Assembly (NCBI GenBank): GCA_964482035.1
Contig: CAYZVC010000001.1
Span: 124,001 to 188,000 of the forward strand
Direction of reading: 5' to 3'
Length of the DNA: 64,000 nt
Source: JANJWP01 sp964482035
Lineage (GTDB): Bacteria > Patescibacteriota > Gracilibacteria > BD1-5 > UBA2023
Shown here: positions 38,061-47,477 of the stretch, in pieces
How positions within the stretch are numbered: the first letter of the stretch is position 1
How the letters are laid out: the number at the start of each line of letters is the position of its first letter
The notes under the pieces: generated by a model
What the model was told of the DNA's origin: nothing
The model's input: the letters and a program-made list of their open reading frames with translations, nothing else
The model's database searches: none
Made by a program: the position numbers and the translations under genes

Positions 38061-39311
38061 ATGAGCCAGCAAGCACCCGACATCGACGAAGAAAACTTCG
38101 CGATACAAGAAAAGAAACGCAAAGAACGCCTCACCCGTTCGATGGTCCTCAACGGCTTCGTGGTAGGCATCGTGCTCGTCGTCATTCTCGCGTTCGTCAT
38201 GCCGCAGTATGAGGAAATCTCCGTGAAGACCGCACAGGCGAACGACCTCATTTCCAAGATTGAAAAGCTCCGGAACGACGGGATGACTCCCACCGAATTC
38301 GCCGCGGCCCTTTCGGGAATCGGAGGAAAAGCGGCCAAGAACCCGATTTTCGCCGATAAGGAAAAAATCGCTTCCGCCATGGAAAAGGATCCGAAATACT
38401 CCGGAACCTATTACGAATGGCTCAATCAGGAAGTCGGCAAGGAATCCATCGGACGTTACGACGACATGATCGCGGCGAAGCGCGAAATCATCGGCAACGT
38501 CATCCCGACCTTTACCGAATCGCTCCCGGGCGACGAACTCGGCTTCGACAAGGACCGCATCACGATGGCAAGTTTCGTGAAGCACATCGAAGAAGACATC
38601 TTCAAACAGTTCAAGGTCAACACTTTCGGTCAGCTCGGTATCGACAAGGTCGCGTTCGACAATTCGAAGAGTTCCATCGTCAATATCGGAACCTTCAAGG
38701 TCGACTTCCAGATCGAGGGGCAGAACGCCCAGATCCTCAAGCTCGTCGACTACATCCAGAATTCGGGCAAGGTGAAGATCGAAGACGGAAAGCTCGTCGC
38801 GCTCTATCCGACCTCCAAGGCCAAGAAGGATCCGACGCTCTCGGATTTGAACAACCTCCTCATGACGATCGACAACCTCAGTTCCGAGTCGTCGTTCGAC
38901 GATCCCGAGGCCAAGAACCGCGTAGATCTCTCCCTTTCCTTCTACGTCAAGGGACGTACCTACTCCTCGCTCGTCGAAATCCGCACCCTCGTGAGCGAAA
39001 AGGTCCGCAAACTTAAGATCGACGTCGACGCGCTCTCGAAATCGTGTAACGCAAAGAAAACCGAGGTATGCGAATCGGATGCCGGCGTAACCGCCATCTC
39101 CGCCCTCAAATCCCTCGTTGGCGAAATTACGGCCCTCGACGTACGAAGCCAGGAGATGGTCAAGGCGGCGACCGTCACCGACCTCTCTACGGAATTCGAC
39201 AAGGTATTCTCCATCTACGCTTCCGCGAAGACCATCGAAACCGGATACCTCAAGCAGAAAGCCATTCTCGAACGCGCTCCTAAGAAGACCAACGTCAAGT
39301 CCGCGAAATAA
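38061..39311 (+). CDS. PilO-like inner-membrane pilus assembly protein
   Basis: A 416-residue protein with a 38-residue cytoplasmic tail, one transmembrane segment (about 31-52), a helical region and an extracytoplasmic ferredoxin-like domain (around VNIGTFKVDFQIEGQ, LKLVDYIQNSG), which is how PilO is built. It is longer than typical PilO (about 200 residues). It starts 2 nt after the previous stop, so the two are translationally close. No UGA; TAA stop. Confidence 0.7.
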   Translation: MSQQAPDIDEENFAIQEKKRKERLTRSMVLNGFVVGIVLVVILAFVMPQYEEISVKTAQANDLISKIEKLRNDGMTPTEFAAALSGIGGKAAKNPIFADKEKIASAMEKDPKYSGTYYEWLNQEVGKESIGRYDDMIAAKREIIGNVIPTFTESLPGDELGFDKDRITMASFVKHIEEDIFKQFKVNTFGQLGIDKVAFDNSKSSIVNIGTFKVDFQIEGQNAQILKLVDYIQNSGKVKIEDGKLVALYPTSKAKKDPTLSDLNNLLMTIDNLSSESSFDDPEAKNRVDLSLSFYVKGRTYSSLVEIRTLVSEKVRKLKIDVDALSKSCNAKKTEVCESDAGVTAISALKSLVGEITALDVRSQEMVKAATVTDLSTEFDKVFSIYASAKTIETGYLKQKAILERAPKKTNVKSAK

Positions 39312-39329
39312 GCCCGTCATCATCACGAC

Positions 39330-40592
39330 ATGCAAACGAACTCCTACATCGAACGCCTGAAAGAGGAAATCTACAAGGGCGACAATGCTCAGCAGATTTG
39401 TAACCTGATCATCAGCGCCGCGGTTTCGGTACGCTCTTCGGACATCCATATCGAACCGCTCTCCAATTACGTCCGCATCCGTTACCGCGTGGACGGCGTA
39501 TTGGAAGAAATCCTCGAATACCAGCAGTTCCTCCATCCGCAGGTCGTAGCGCGCTACAAGATTCTCGCGAACCTCAAGATCGACGAATCCCGTATGCCGC
39601 AAGACGGACGCATCTCCGTGACTATCGACGAAAAGCCGCTCGACCTCCGCGTCTCGACGCTCCCCACCGTTTCCGGCGAGAAAATCGTAATGCGTATCGT
39701 CGACAAATCGAAGAAGATCCCGGATTTGAGCGTCCTCGGTATCGAAGGGCAGAACGGCGAAATCCTGAAACGCGCCATCGCGCTTCCGAACGGAATCATC
39801 CTCACTTCCGGACCGACCGGTTCCGGTAAGTCGACCACCCTCTATTCGTGCCTTACCCGGCTCAACAAACCGGACGTCAACATCATGACGCTCGAAGACC
39901 CGGTAGAAAACGTCATCGACGGCGTCAACCAGAGCCAGATGTTCCCGGATATCGGATACAACTTCGCTTCCGGTCTCCGTACCGCGCTCCGTCAGGACCC
40001 GGACATCATCATGGTCGGTGAAATCCGCGACCGCGAAACCATCAACATCGCGATCGAAGCGTCCCTCACGGGCCACTTGGTACTCTCGACCATCCATACG
40101 AACTCGGCCGCCGAAACGATTACCCGTATCCTCAACATGGGGATCCCGGCATTCCTCCTTCCGGCATCGATGAACGCGATCATCGCACAGCGCCTCATCC
40201 GCCGCCTTTGCCCGCACTGCCGTAAGGCCGTCGCCGCCGACAAGCTCGAACCGCGCATGCAGGCATCGGTCAAAAAGGCCATCTCCCGCACGAACAAGAA
40301 GGAACTCACTTCCCGAGTTTCGATGGAAATCCTCCAGAATCCCGTATTCTACGAACCGGCCGGTTGCGACCAATGCGGAAACAGCGGATATTCCGGCCGC
40401 GTCGGTATCTATGAAATCATGGAAATCGGCCCGGAAATCAAGAAGCTCATTCTCGAAGGGGCTTCCGGCGTACTGATTAACGAAACCGCCATCGACGCGG
40501 GCATGATCTCCCTCGAACAGGACGGTATCATGAAGGCCCTCAACGGCCTCACTTCCCTCGACGAAGTCTACGCCGCGGCGAAAGAAAGCTAA
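39330..40592 (+). CDS. pilB: Type IV pilus assembly ATPase PilB (short form)
   Basis: A 420-residue secretion ATPase of the GspE/PilB family that powers pilus extension. The N2 domain has SDIHIEP and RIRYRVDG. Walker A is GPTGSGKST (about 161-169), the Asp box is TLEDPVE, Walker B is DPDIIMVGEIRDRET, and the His box is LVLSTIHTNSA. A zinc-binding C1 element follows (CPHC, then CDQC in GCDQCGNSGYSGRVGIYEI). The usual N-terminal MshEN domains (about 150 residues) are absent. No UGA; TAA stop. Confidence 0.93.
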   Translation: MQTNSYIERLKEEIYKGDNAQQICNLIISAAVSVRSSDIHIEPLSNYVRIRYRVDGVLEEILEYQQFLHPQVVARYKILANLKIDESRMPQDGRISVTIDEKPLDLRVSTLPTVSGEKIVMRIVDKSKKIPDLSVLGIEGQNGEILKRAIALPNGIILTSGPTGSGKSTTLYSCLTRLNKPDVNIMTLEDPVENVIDGVNQSQMFPDIGYNFASGLRTALRQDPDIIMVGEIRDRETINIAIEASLTGHLVLSTIHTNSAAETITRILNMGIPAFLLPASMNAIIAQRLIRRLCPHCRKAVAADKLEPRMQASVKKAISRTNKKELTSRVSMEILQNPVFYEPAGCDQCGNSGYSGRVGIYEIMEIGPEIKKLILEGASGVLINETAIDAGMISLEQDGIMKALNGLTSLDEVYAAAKES

Positions 40593-40607
40593 TTCCCCCA
40601 AAACGAT

Positions 40608-41759
40608 ATGAACGCGACTTCCAATCAGGAAATCATCATCCAGGACATCAAGGGCGAGGGCAATTCGGATTCCGAATCGCTCGGCCTTCTCCAAAAGATC
40701 GAGCTCTGGATGCTCACGAGACAGAAGATGAACATCAAGCAGAAGGTCATCTTCTTCCGTCTCCTCGCGACCATGGCCAATGCCGGCCTTCCGATTCTCA
40801 AATCTTTGGGAATCCTCGAACGGCAGGAGAAGGATCCGGTTTCCAAAGCGTTCTTCGGCAAGATGATCGCCGGAATCAAATCCGGTAAGAACCTCTCGGC
40901 CACGCTCCGCGACTTCGACGGCAACTTCTCCGACGCGGAATGCTCGATCATCGAATCCGGAGAAAAGACGGGACGCCTCAATAACGCCCTCGTCCAGCTC
41001 GCCGACCAGGTCGAAAAGGTTTCCGACATCTCCAACAAGCTCAAGGGCGCGCTCATCTACCCGGCGGGCATCGTCATCGTCATGTTCCTCTGTATCGGAG
41101 TCCTCATGACGCTCGTCGTTCCCAAGCTCGTAGCGATGTTCGGCGACAAGGAAAAGCTTCCGCCGCTCACTAAGTTCCTCATGAACGTCAGCGACGTGTT
41201 CGTGAACTACTGGTGGCTCATGGGCATCGTCATCGGTATCCTCGTGGTAGCGGTCAAGATGTGGAAGAACACTCCGGAAGGCCATTTCCGCTTCGACCTC
41301 ATCCTCCTGCATTTTCCGATCGTCGGGCCGATTATGAAGAAGGTCGTGCTCTCCAAGTTCTCCCGCGTACTCTCCAACCTCCTTTCTTCCGGTATCTCGA
41401 TCGTCGAATCGCTTCGCATCGTCTCGGAAGTCGTCGACCACGAAGTATACCGCCAGCGCATCATGCTCCTGCGCGAAGACATCAAGAAGTGAGTGAAAAT
41501 CGGCGAAGGCCTCGAAGACGACGCGCTCTTCCCGGACATGCTCGTCCAGATGATTAAGGTCGGCGAAGAAACCGCCCGCCTCGACTCCATCATCCTCAAG
41601 ATCGCGGACTTCTACGACGCTGAAGTCGATACCACTGTAAACGCCATCAACAAGACCATCGAACCGGTCATCATCGTCATCATGGCGGTCGTCGTCGGTT
41701 TCATCGCGGTCGGTATCATGCAACCGATCATGAACCTCTCCGAGGCGATGACGGGATAA
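40608..41759 (+). CDS. pilC: Type IV pilus inner-membrane platform protein PilC
   Basis: A 383-residue polytopic protein of the GspF/PilC family. It has two T2SSF domains: the first with FFRLLATMANAGLPILKSL and ESGEKTGRLNNAL, the second with FSRVLSNLLSSGISIVESLRI and IKVGEETARLDSI. Three or four membrane segments are visible. One UGA (41490-41492) gives IKKGVKIGEGL at the spot where a Gly precedes the second-repeat helix. It ends the operon and is followed by a terminator. TAA stop. Confidence 0.92.
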
Positions 41760-41775
41760 GATTCGCGAAGAATCG

Positions 41776-41801
41776 AAAAGAGGCCGGAAGGCCTCTTTTT
41801 T
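41776..41801 (+). terminator. Terminator of the pilus operon
   Basis: AAAAGAGGCC and GGCCTCTTTTTT pair around GGAA. Confidence 0.85.
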
Positions 41802-41868
41802 CGTGCTTTGCCATGGAATCGCGTTTCCGATTCGTTCCACTCCGCTCCAGGGAATCCCACGGGTATGG

Positions 41869-41896
41869 AAAACCCCGCCGGTGAGGGCGGGGGGGT
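41869..41896 (-). terminator. Terminator of the coiled-coil gene at 41901
   Basis: CCCCGCC and GGCGGGGTTTT pair around CTCACC on the minus strand, 5 nt past the TAA. Confidence 0.75.
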
Positions 41897-41900
41897 GGGA

Positions 41901-42536
41901 TTACGCGAGATTCGATTCGATTTCCATATTCGCCATTTTGGCCGATTCAGCGGATTCGGCGCTCGTAAGTTCAGCCATCCTCATCCGTTCTTCTACCGTT
42001 CGTTTTATGTCGGCCAACCGGCGTTCGATTTCGATTTCCTTCGCGGCCTTGAGTATGGCTTCGGAGAATTTCAAGGTCCGCTCACGGTCTTTTTCTTCAG
42101 TGGTCTTCTTCGTGTCGCTTTCGCGGTTCTTGTCCGCCTGCGCGTCGCGGCCTTCCTGCGTGCCTTTGACGCCTTCGAGTTCTTCGTGGAGCGCGAAGTA
42201 CGCCTTTTCGATGGCTTCTTTCCGCGCCTTCGGGTCTTCGATGAGCGAAGCCTTTTGAATCTCCGCCTCGTACTTGTCTACGAGCGGTTTGGCCTTTTCT
42301 TGGAATTCGGCTTTTTCGGAAATCCCTCCCGAGCCCACGGCATCCTTTCGGGTCGTGGAAATATCGAGATAGAGCGAATTTCCCGCCTTCGAGGCGATAT
42401 CCGCGATATCCTTGTTCGGGTCTTTCTTGTCGGCCCCGTCCTCTTTTCCTTCCTTTTTGAGGATTTTGTCGGCCTCTTCGATTTTGCGGTCCTCTTCCTT
42501 GCGGTCGAGTTCTTTCGATTCCAATCTTTCGGACAT
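41901..42536 (-). CDS. Charged coiled-coil protein, unknown function
   Basis: A 211-residue, very Glu/Lys/Asp-rich soluble protein, almost entirely predicted helix apart from a short central stretch (SLYLDISTTRKDAVGSGGIS). No signal peptide or membrane segment. No UGA, TAA stop, own terminator. It resembles a filament or scaffold coiled coil, but no family is recognised. Confidence 0.65.
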   Translation of the reverse strand: MSERLESKELDRKEEDRKIEEADKILKKEGKEDGADKKDPNKDIADIASKAGNSLYLDISTTRKDAVGSGGISEKAEFQEKAKPLVDKYEAEIQKASLIEDPKARKEAIEKAYFALHEELEGVKGTQEGRDAQADKNRESDTKKTTEEKDRERTLKFSEAILKAAKEIEIERRLADIKRTVEERMRMAELTSAESAESAKMANMEIESNLA

Positions 42537-42576
42537 GGTCGGTTCATTACCAAGTAACTACGGCATATCCTATCAT

Positions 42577-42613
42577 AAAACCCCGCTCCAATGCAAATGG
42601 GGCGGGGTTTTGG
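42577..42613 (-). terminator. Terminator of rsmI
   Basis: AAAACCCCGCCCC and GGAGCGGGGTTTT pair around a 10-nt loop on the minus strand. Confidence 0.8.
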
Positions 42614-42621
42614 CATGCCGA

Positions 42622-43275
42622 TTAGAATATCACGACGAATTCGCCCTTTCTCGGGCGGACTTTCAGCTCTTCGACGCACTCGGCGGCGGTTCCACGGATG
42701 AACTCTTCGAACTTCTTCGTAAGCTCGCGGGCGATGACGATCTGGTGGTCGGGTCCGAAGTGTTCCGCGATTTCCGAGACGGTCTTGTCGATGCGGTGGA
42801 CGCTTTCGTAGACGACGACGGTGTAGTCTTTGGTTTTGAGCGATTCGAAGAGCGTCTTGCGTCCCTTCTTGATGGGCATGAACCCGAGGAACCGGAAGTC
42901 GTGCGTGTGCGCTCCGGAACAGACGAGCGCGGAAAGCACGGCGGACGCTCCGGGAATTGGGCAGACCGGGATTCCTTCGGCGATGGCGGCTTTCACGAGG
43001 GCATAGGCTGGGTCGGAAATGCCGGGGGTTCCCGCGTCGGAAATGAGCGCGCAGGTTTTACCCTCTTTGAGCGCTTCGAGGATCTTATCGATTTTCGCGA
43101 CGCCGGAATGCGAATGGAAAGACAGCATCGGGCGATCGATGCCGTAGTGCTTGGTGAGGACTCCCGAGGTCCGGGTGTCTTCACAGGCGATGAAGTCGGC
43201 TTCTTTCAGAATGCGTACGCCGCGGTACGTCATGTCTTCGAGGTTGCCGATGGGGGTCGAGACGAGGTAGAGCAT
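42622..43275 (-). CDS. rsmI: 16S rRNA 2'-O-ribose C1402 methyltransferase RsmI
   Basis: A 217-residue SAM enzyme of the tetrapyrrole-methylase fold that methylates the ribose of C1402 in the 16S decoding centre. YLVSTPIGNLEDMT opens the protein; ACEDTRTSGVL, ALISDAGTPGISDP, PIPGASAVLSAL, and FLGFMPIKKGRK follow in order, then the C-terminal RELTKKFEEFIRG. ATG 43275 matches the normal RsmI start; the frame is open to a TTG at 43308. No UGA; TAA stop. It lies 22 nt after the CYTH gene. Confidence 0.94.
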   Translation of the reverse strand: MLYLVSTPIGNLEDMTYRGVRILKEADFIACEDTRTSGVLTKHYGIDRPMLSFHSHSGVAKIDKILEALKEGKTCALISDAGTPGISDPAYALVKAAIAEGIPVCPIPGASAVLSALVCSGAHTHDFRFLGFMPIKKGRKTLFESLKTKDYTVVVYESVHRIDKTVSEIAEHFGPDHQIVIARELTKKFEEFIRGTAAECVEELKVRPRKGEFVVIF

Positions 43276-43297
43276 TCGTTTAGGCGGTTCGCCCGGG

Positions 43298-43813
43298 TTA
43301 TTTTCCAAATTGGATGCCGTAGCGTTTTTCGAGGTCTTTTACCGAATCCGACACGAGTGCTGATGCTTCGAATCCGAGCGACTCCGCGATCCGTTCCACC
43401 GCTTCGGGACTTTCGGCTTCGATTTCGAGCAGGGGAGGGATGCCGGGGTATTCGTCGATTTCGATTTTCCCTTCGGAGCCCTCCAAGACGAACGACCTTC
43501 GGCGCTTGCTGACGGTGCGGACCTTTTCGAAGCCGATGGAAAGGATGATGGTTTCCATCTTGTCCGGATCCGATACGAACGTTTCCGTCTCCGTCATCGA
43601 TTTGAAACGCGAGCCGGAATCGGGATTCCTCTTCTTATGGTTTAAAACCCATCCTCCGCGTTCGCTGCGGAGCCGGAGGGTCTCGCCTCAGGAATTCTTG
43701 TAAAACTTCGCTACGAGCGTTTCATCGCCCTCCTGAACGTATCCGAGAGCGAGGAGTTTGGCGATTTCCGTCGCTGCGTCGACGTTCAGGATTTTTCCTT
43801 CGACTTCGTTCAT
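43298..43813 (-). CDS. CYTH-domain phosphohydrolase/adenylate cyclase-like protein
   Basis: A 171-residue CYTH tunnel-fold enzyme. The defining ExExK motif is EVEGK at residues 3-7. LRLRSERGG and KKR supply the triphosphate-binding basic residues, TETETFV the middle acidic pair, KRRRSFVL the next basic strand, and IEIDEYPGIPPLLEIE the late acidic cluster. Members are thiamine triphosphatases, inorganic triphosphatases or class IV adenylate cyclases; sequence alone does not decide which. One UGA (Gly before GETLRLR). The LRLR motif uses a CGG codon for an invariant Arg. TAA stop. Confidence 0.85.
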
Positions 43814-43885
43814 GTGGGGATTTTCAAGATATCGGAATCTTCCTCGTATCCGTATTCGGTTGCGGGAACTCTCGGTCTTTCGAAA

Positions 43886-44257
43886 CTAGAACGGGAGGAA
43901 CTTGTCGGCGAATTTCGAAACGACGCCGCCGAGCCAGCCGGAGACGAGCATGACGACCGACCATGCGAAGGGGTGGTCTTCGATCCAATACTTCAGACGG
44001 CGCGAGCTTGAGCGCTGTTGCATGAGGAAGAGTCGGCCCTGATTGGAGACCGCGTAATCCCCGAATCGCTTGCTGCGGATTTCGAAGGTGACGAACCCGT
44101 TGTCGACGCACCATTCCAAAAGGACCCGGCTGTCCGGGTCCGATGAGTACGGTATGCCTTCTTTTGCCATGAGGTCGGCCGATTTTTTCGAAATGCCGTC
44201 CTTCTCGAATTTGAGAAGGAAACGGGCGATTTCGGAATTGGAAGGGCGGATGTCCAT
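43886..44257 (-). CDS. Hypothetical protein with winged-helix-like start and C-terminal anchor
   Basis: A 123-residue protein. Residues 1-85 are compact and charged (NSEIARFLLKFEKDG, VLLEWCVDNGFVTFE, YAVSNQGRLFL), which resembles a winged-helix fold. One hydrophobic segment (about 97-115) near the C-terminus would anchor it in the membrane. It lies 12 nt after dnaA and is probably co-transcribed. No UGA; TAG stop. Confidence 0.6.
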   Translation of the reverse strand: MDIRPSNSEIARFLLKFEKDGISKKSADLMAKEGIPYSSDPDSRVLLEWCVDNGFVTFEIRSKRFGDYAVSNQGRLFLMQQRSSSRRLKYWIEDHPFAWSVVMLVSGWLGGVVSKFADKFLPF

Positions 44258-44269
44258 ACGTGCGGAAGT

Positions 44270-45697
44270 TTAGAGACCGAGCTTGTCGCGGATGACGTTC
44301 ACCTCGTAGTAGAGGTTCTGGTCTTTCTTGAGGACGGCTTCGAGCTTGCGGCACGAGTAGAGGATGGCGGAGTGGTTGCGGCCCGAGAAGATGTTGCCGA
44401 TGCGTTCGTAGGTGAAGTGCATCTTGTTCTTCAGGAGGTACATGGCCACCTGGCGGGGAATCATGTTTTCCTTGCGACGGTCGTCGCCGATGAGCATCTT
44501 CTTTTCGATGCCGAAGTGGGTCGATACCGCGTCGAGGAGTTCGTCGTAACTGCGGGCTACGCGGCGCTGCTGCGCGCGGTTGCCGAGGGCGTCGTTAGTG
44601 ACTCCGAGCTTCTGGAAGCGTGCCGAAACGTTTTCGAGCGTCGGCGGCTTGCCGTGGAGTTCGTACTCGGCGATGATCTGATTGAGGATGCCTTCGATTT
44701 CGCGGACGTTCGAATTGGCGTTGTACGCGATGAATTCGGCGACTTCCTGCGGGAGGATGAACTCGCGGGCGCGGGCTTTTTCCTGGAGGATGGCGAGACG
44801 GGTTTCGAAATCCGGCGCTCCGACGTCGACGATGATTCCCCATTCGAAACGCGATTTGAGGCGCGGTTCGATTTCGGTGAGTTCTTTCGGCGGACGGTCT
44901 CCGGAGAGGACGATCTGTCGGCCGGATTCGTGCATCAGGTTGAAGATGTTGTAGAGCTCTTCCTGGGTGCGCTCTTTCTTCGCGAGGAACTGGACGTCGT
45001 CGATGACGAGGACGTCGATGTTGCGGTACTTTTCGCGCATCTTGTCGACGGTGCGCTTCTTGATGCTGTTGACGTAGTCCGTGAGGAAGCGGTCGGCGGT
45101 GGTGTAGATGACCTTCTTGTCCTTGAAGCGCGCCTTGATGGTGTTACCGATGCCCTGGAGGAGGTGGGTTTTTCCGAGACCTACGTCGCCGTAGATGTAG
45201 AGCGGGTTGTACGCGGAACCCGGACGGCGGGAGACGGCGTCGGCGGCGGCGTAGGCGAGCTGGTTGGACGGGCCGACGATGAAGTTCTCCAAGCGGTACT
45301 TGTCGTTCATCATGCGGACGTTGATGCCGCCCATTTCCTCTTCTTCCTTCGCGATGGCCGCTTCGTCGTCCTTCTTCTTGGTGGAGGTGAGTTCCTTGTA
45401 TTCCTTGAGACAGTCCACGACCGCGGCGTTCGACGGGTTGTCGATGTCGGAGTCGACGACGAAGTCGATGGAAAGGACTTCCGGGAGGACGGAAGCGACG
45501 GCGGTTTCGATCTCTTTCTTGAACTTGTGTGCGAGATTGTCGCGTGCGAAGCTGGATACGACGCCGAAAACGAGCTCGCCCCCTTCATTCGAAAGGAGGG
45601 ACAACTTCTTGAAGTACGTAAGGAAATCCTGTTTCTTTACGTTACCGGCGACCGCTTGCACGATCTTTCTGAGAATTTCTACGCTTTGGTGAGTCAT
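44270..45697 (-). CDS. dnaA: Chromosomal replication initiator DnaA
   Basis: A 475-residue initiator that opens the replication origin. Domain I (1-85) is followed by a charged linker, then the AAA+ domain: FIVGPSNQLAYAAA, Walker A GDVGLGKTH (about 170-178), Walker B VLVIDDVQFL and sensor motif SGDRPPKELTEIEPRLKSRFEWG. Domain IV has PRQVAMYLLKNK and SGRNHSAILYS, the DNA-binding signature. ATG 45697 chosen. No UGA; TAA stop; no Shine-Dalgarno. No clear DnaA-box cluster was seen beside it. Confidence 0.96.
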   Translation of the reverse strand: MTHQSVEILRKIVQAVAGNVKKQDFLTYFKKLSLLSNEGGELVFGVVSSFARDNLAHKFKKEIETAVASVLPEVLSIDFVVDSDIDNPSNAAVVDCLKEYKELTSTKKKDDEAAIAKEEEEMGGINVRMMNDKYRLENFIVGPSNQLAYAAADAVSRRPGSAYNPLYIYGDVGLGKTHLLQGIGNTIKARFKDKKVIYTTADRFLTDYVNSIKKRTVDKMREKYRNIDVLVIDDVQFLAKKERTQEELYNIFNLMHESGRQIVLSGDRPPKELTEIEPRLKSRFEWGIIVDVGAPDFETRLAILQEKARAREFILPQEVAEFIAYNANSNVREIEGILNQIIAEYELHGKPPTLENVSARFQKLGVTNDALGNRAQQRRVARSYDELLDAVSTHFGIEKKMLIGDDRRKENMIPRQVAMYLLKNKMHFTYERIGNIFSGRNHSAILYSCRKLEAVLKKDQNLYYEVNVIRDKLGL

Positions 45698-45812
45698 TCG
45701 ATTCTTAATCCGGTGAGAGAGGATCCGGAGGGTTGATACCCCCGGAAGACGAGACATATTTACCCGTCCGCGACCGGGAGTCAAAAGAAAAAAACGCCTT
45801 GACGTCCAAAAA

Positions 45813-45831
45813 CGTACACATTTTTTGTACG
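45813..45831. promoter_or_regulatory. Inverted repeat upstream of dnaA
   Basis: CGTACA (45813-45818) and TGTACG (45826-45831) form a perfect 6-bp inverted repeat around CATTTTT, 116 nt before the dnaA ATG. It could be an operator or a small hairpin. Confidence 0.35.
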
Positions 45832-45893
45832 CAATTCCAAGGGGGTTGGCAAGGGGGTGCGGATACCGGGGTTTTACTCATCGGAAAGCGTAG

Positions 45894-45922
45894 AAAACCC
45901 CTCGGTTGCCCGAGGGGTTTTC
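45894..45922 (-). terminator. Terminator of rplS
   Basis: AAAACCCCTCGG and CCGAGGGGTTTT pair around GCAA on the minus strand. Confidence 0.85.
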
Positions 45923-45943
45923 GTTGAGTTTTTGACAATGAAT

Positions 45944-46300
45944 TTACGCCTTGATTTCCTTGAGGCGAGCTGCCTTGCCGCGGAGGTTGCGGATGAAGGA
46001 GATGTACTTGCGGCGAACCTTGAAAGAGCGGAGAACTTCGATCTTGGAAACTCCCGGGGAGTGGATGGCGAAGATTTTTTCGATACCGATACCGTCTACG
46101 TCCTTGCGAACGGTGATGGTCTTTTCGAGAGCGGTTGCTCCCTTGGTACGGATGACGAGTCCGCGGAATTTCTGGATGCGGGACTTTTCACCTTCCTTGA
46201 TGATCTGGTGCACTTCGACTTCCATGCCGGTGCGAACCTGCGGAACGTCGGCCTTGATGAATTCGGCCTGGATTTCGCGAATGAGGGCTGCGTTTGCCAT
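45944..46300 (-). CDS. rplS: 50S ribosomal protein L19
   Basis: A 118-residue ribosomal protein at the subunit interface. FRAGMEVEVH-like RTGMEVEVHQIIKEGEK, IQKFRGLVIRTKG, TITVRKDVDGIGIEKIFAIHSPGV and KVRRKYISFIRNLRGKAARLKE match the family along its whole length. It has its own TTGACT/TATAGT promoter and a terminator. No UGA; TAA stop. AAGTGAG upstream is at most a weak Shine-Dalgarno. Confidence 0.97.
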   Translation of the reverse strand: MANAALIREIQAEFIKADVPQVRTGMEVEVHQIIKEGEKSRIQKFRGLVIRTKGATALEKTITVRKDVDGIGIEKIFAIHSPGVSKIEVLRSFKVRRKYISFIRNLRGKAARLKEIKA

Positions 46301-46361
46301 TGTCTCACTTGAGTAACGAATAGGGCGGATACGTGGACGTACCCGGAAAAATTACCGGCCT

Positions 46362-46389
46362 ACTATATGGAAAGCCGAGGGGGAGTCAA
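46362..46389 (-). promoter_or_regulatory. Promoter of rplS
   Basis: TTGACT (46389-46384), 16-nt spacer, TATAGT (46367-46362) on the minus strand. It begins just after the stop of the 76-residue protein gene. Confidence 0.7.
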
Positions 46390-46391
46390 AT

Positions 46392-46622
46392 TTATTTCGC
46401 TATGGCCGAGAGCATTTTCGAAAAGCTCTCCCGGTCGATTTCCGTTTCGCGCAGAACCGCGATTCAGAGTTCGACGTTCACGAGCTTCGCGAGCCTCGAT
46501 TTCGCTTCCCCGGAAGCCATTTTGGCGTACCGGGTTTCGAATTGGTCCGCGAATGCGGATTCTTCGGGATACTTTTGTCGGAACCGTTTCCAGTTCGGGA
46601 TGTCGCGCTCGATTTCTTTCAT
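46392..46622 (-). CDS. Small charged protein, unknown function
   Basis: A 76-residue helical protein with one UGA (46466-46464, Gly) and a TAA stop. It is the last of three small genes in a row (47401-46392) and starts 35 nt after the previous stop. No signal peptide, membrane segment or known motif. Confidence 0.55.
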
Positions 46623-46657
46623 TTCGGTTTCCGGTATTCGGTTTTGGTATTGGACGC

Positions 46658-47095
46658 CTACATGAAGTCGGCGAGGGGGTCGTAGGCGGGCTTGGGTTCT
46701 TCGACGATTGCCGGAACATTCGCCGGCCTTCAGAAATTCTTCATGGCGTCGAGTTTTTTCAGCCGGTCGAACTCTTCGGCGCCCATGCGGTTCTCCTGGA
46801 GTTCTTTCAGTCGTTCTTCCGCTTTCCTTACGGATTCCTGGGCGCGGAGTTCGGCATCGGAGAGGAGCTTGTCGATGCGGTCGAACGCCGAGGCGATGTT
46901 CCGCTTGCGCTCTTCGTCGGCATAATGCTTGATTTCGAGGAGCTTGTCGAGGTATTTTGGCCAATTGTCGATGATTTCTACCTGCCGTTCCGGAAGGAGC
47001 GCCGAAAAAATACGCTCCAGGTTGTAGCGTTCCTGTTCGCTCAGTCCCGATTCCCTCAGGTAGAGCGCGAATTGGAAATTTCCGGAAGCGTTCAT
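46658..47095 (-). CDS. Coiled-coil protein, unknown function
   Basis: A 145-residue protein, strongly helical between residues 20 and 120 (many Glu, Arg, Lys, Leu), with a Pro-rich tail (PAIVEEPKPAYDPLADFM). One UGA gives KNFGRPAN. TAG stop. It starts 9 nt after the 47105 gene, so the two share a transcript. No family is recognised. Confidence 0.6.
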
Positions 47096-47104
47096 GGTCG
47101 GGCC

Positions 47105-47401
47105 TTATCCGAGCCTTCCCGAGAGGAGGAGATCCACGGTTCGGTAGAAGTCCACTCCGACTTTCTGATTGTTCCGTTCCGCATCGGTCATGATAAGGTC
47201 GATTTCTTTGGAAACGGATTCCTTTTCCGAGTCGGGAAGGGCATCCAAACGTCATTTGAGACCGTCGATTACGCTCTTGAAAGCGGGATCGGAATTTTTG
47301 AGGGCGATTTGGTCGAGCCGGTCCTTCGTGCTTTCCACCGGATTTTTCGGCGTGGAATTTTGCGACTCCGGCGAAGCGCCGTTTTTTTCGGGGGAGGACA
47401 T
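47105..47401 (-). CDS. Small charged helical protein, unknown function
   Basis: A 98-residue soluble protein with a Ser/Pro/Asn-rich N-terminus and a helical remainder; one UGA gives GLKGRLD. TAA stop. First gene of a three-gene run of small helical proteins. No motif is recognised. Confidence 0.55.
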
Positions 47402-47477
47402 CCTGGATGAGTGAACGAATACCCTTCGAGTATACCATTTCGTCGGCGTAACGCCAATAAACGGCTCTTGCGCAACG

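Noticed and set aside
45698..45943. A replication origin next to dnaA
   Set aside because: No cluster of TTATCCACA-like boxes and no AT-rich unwinding region was seen; only one inverted repeat is present.
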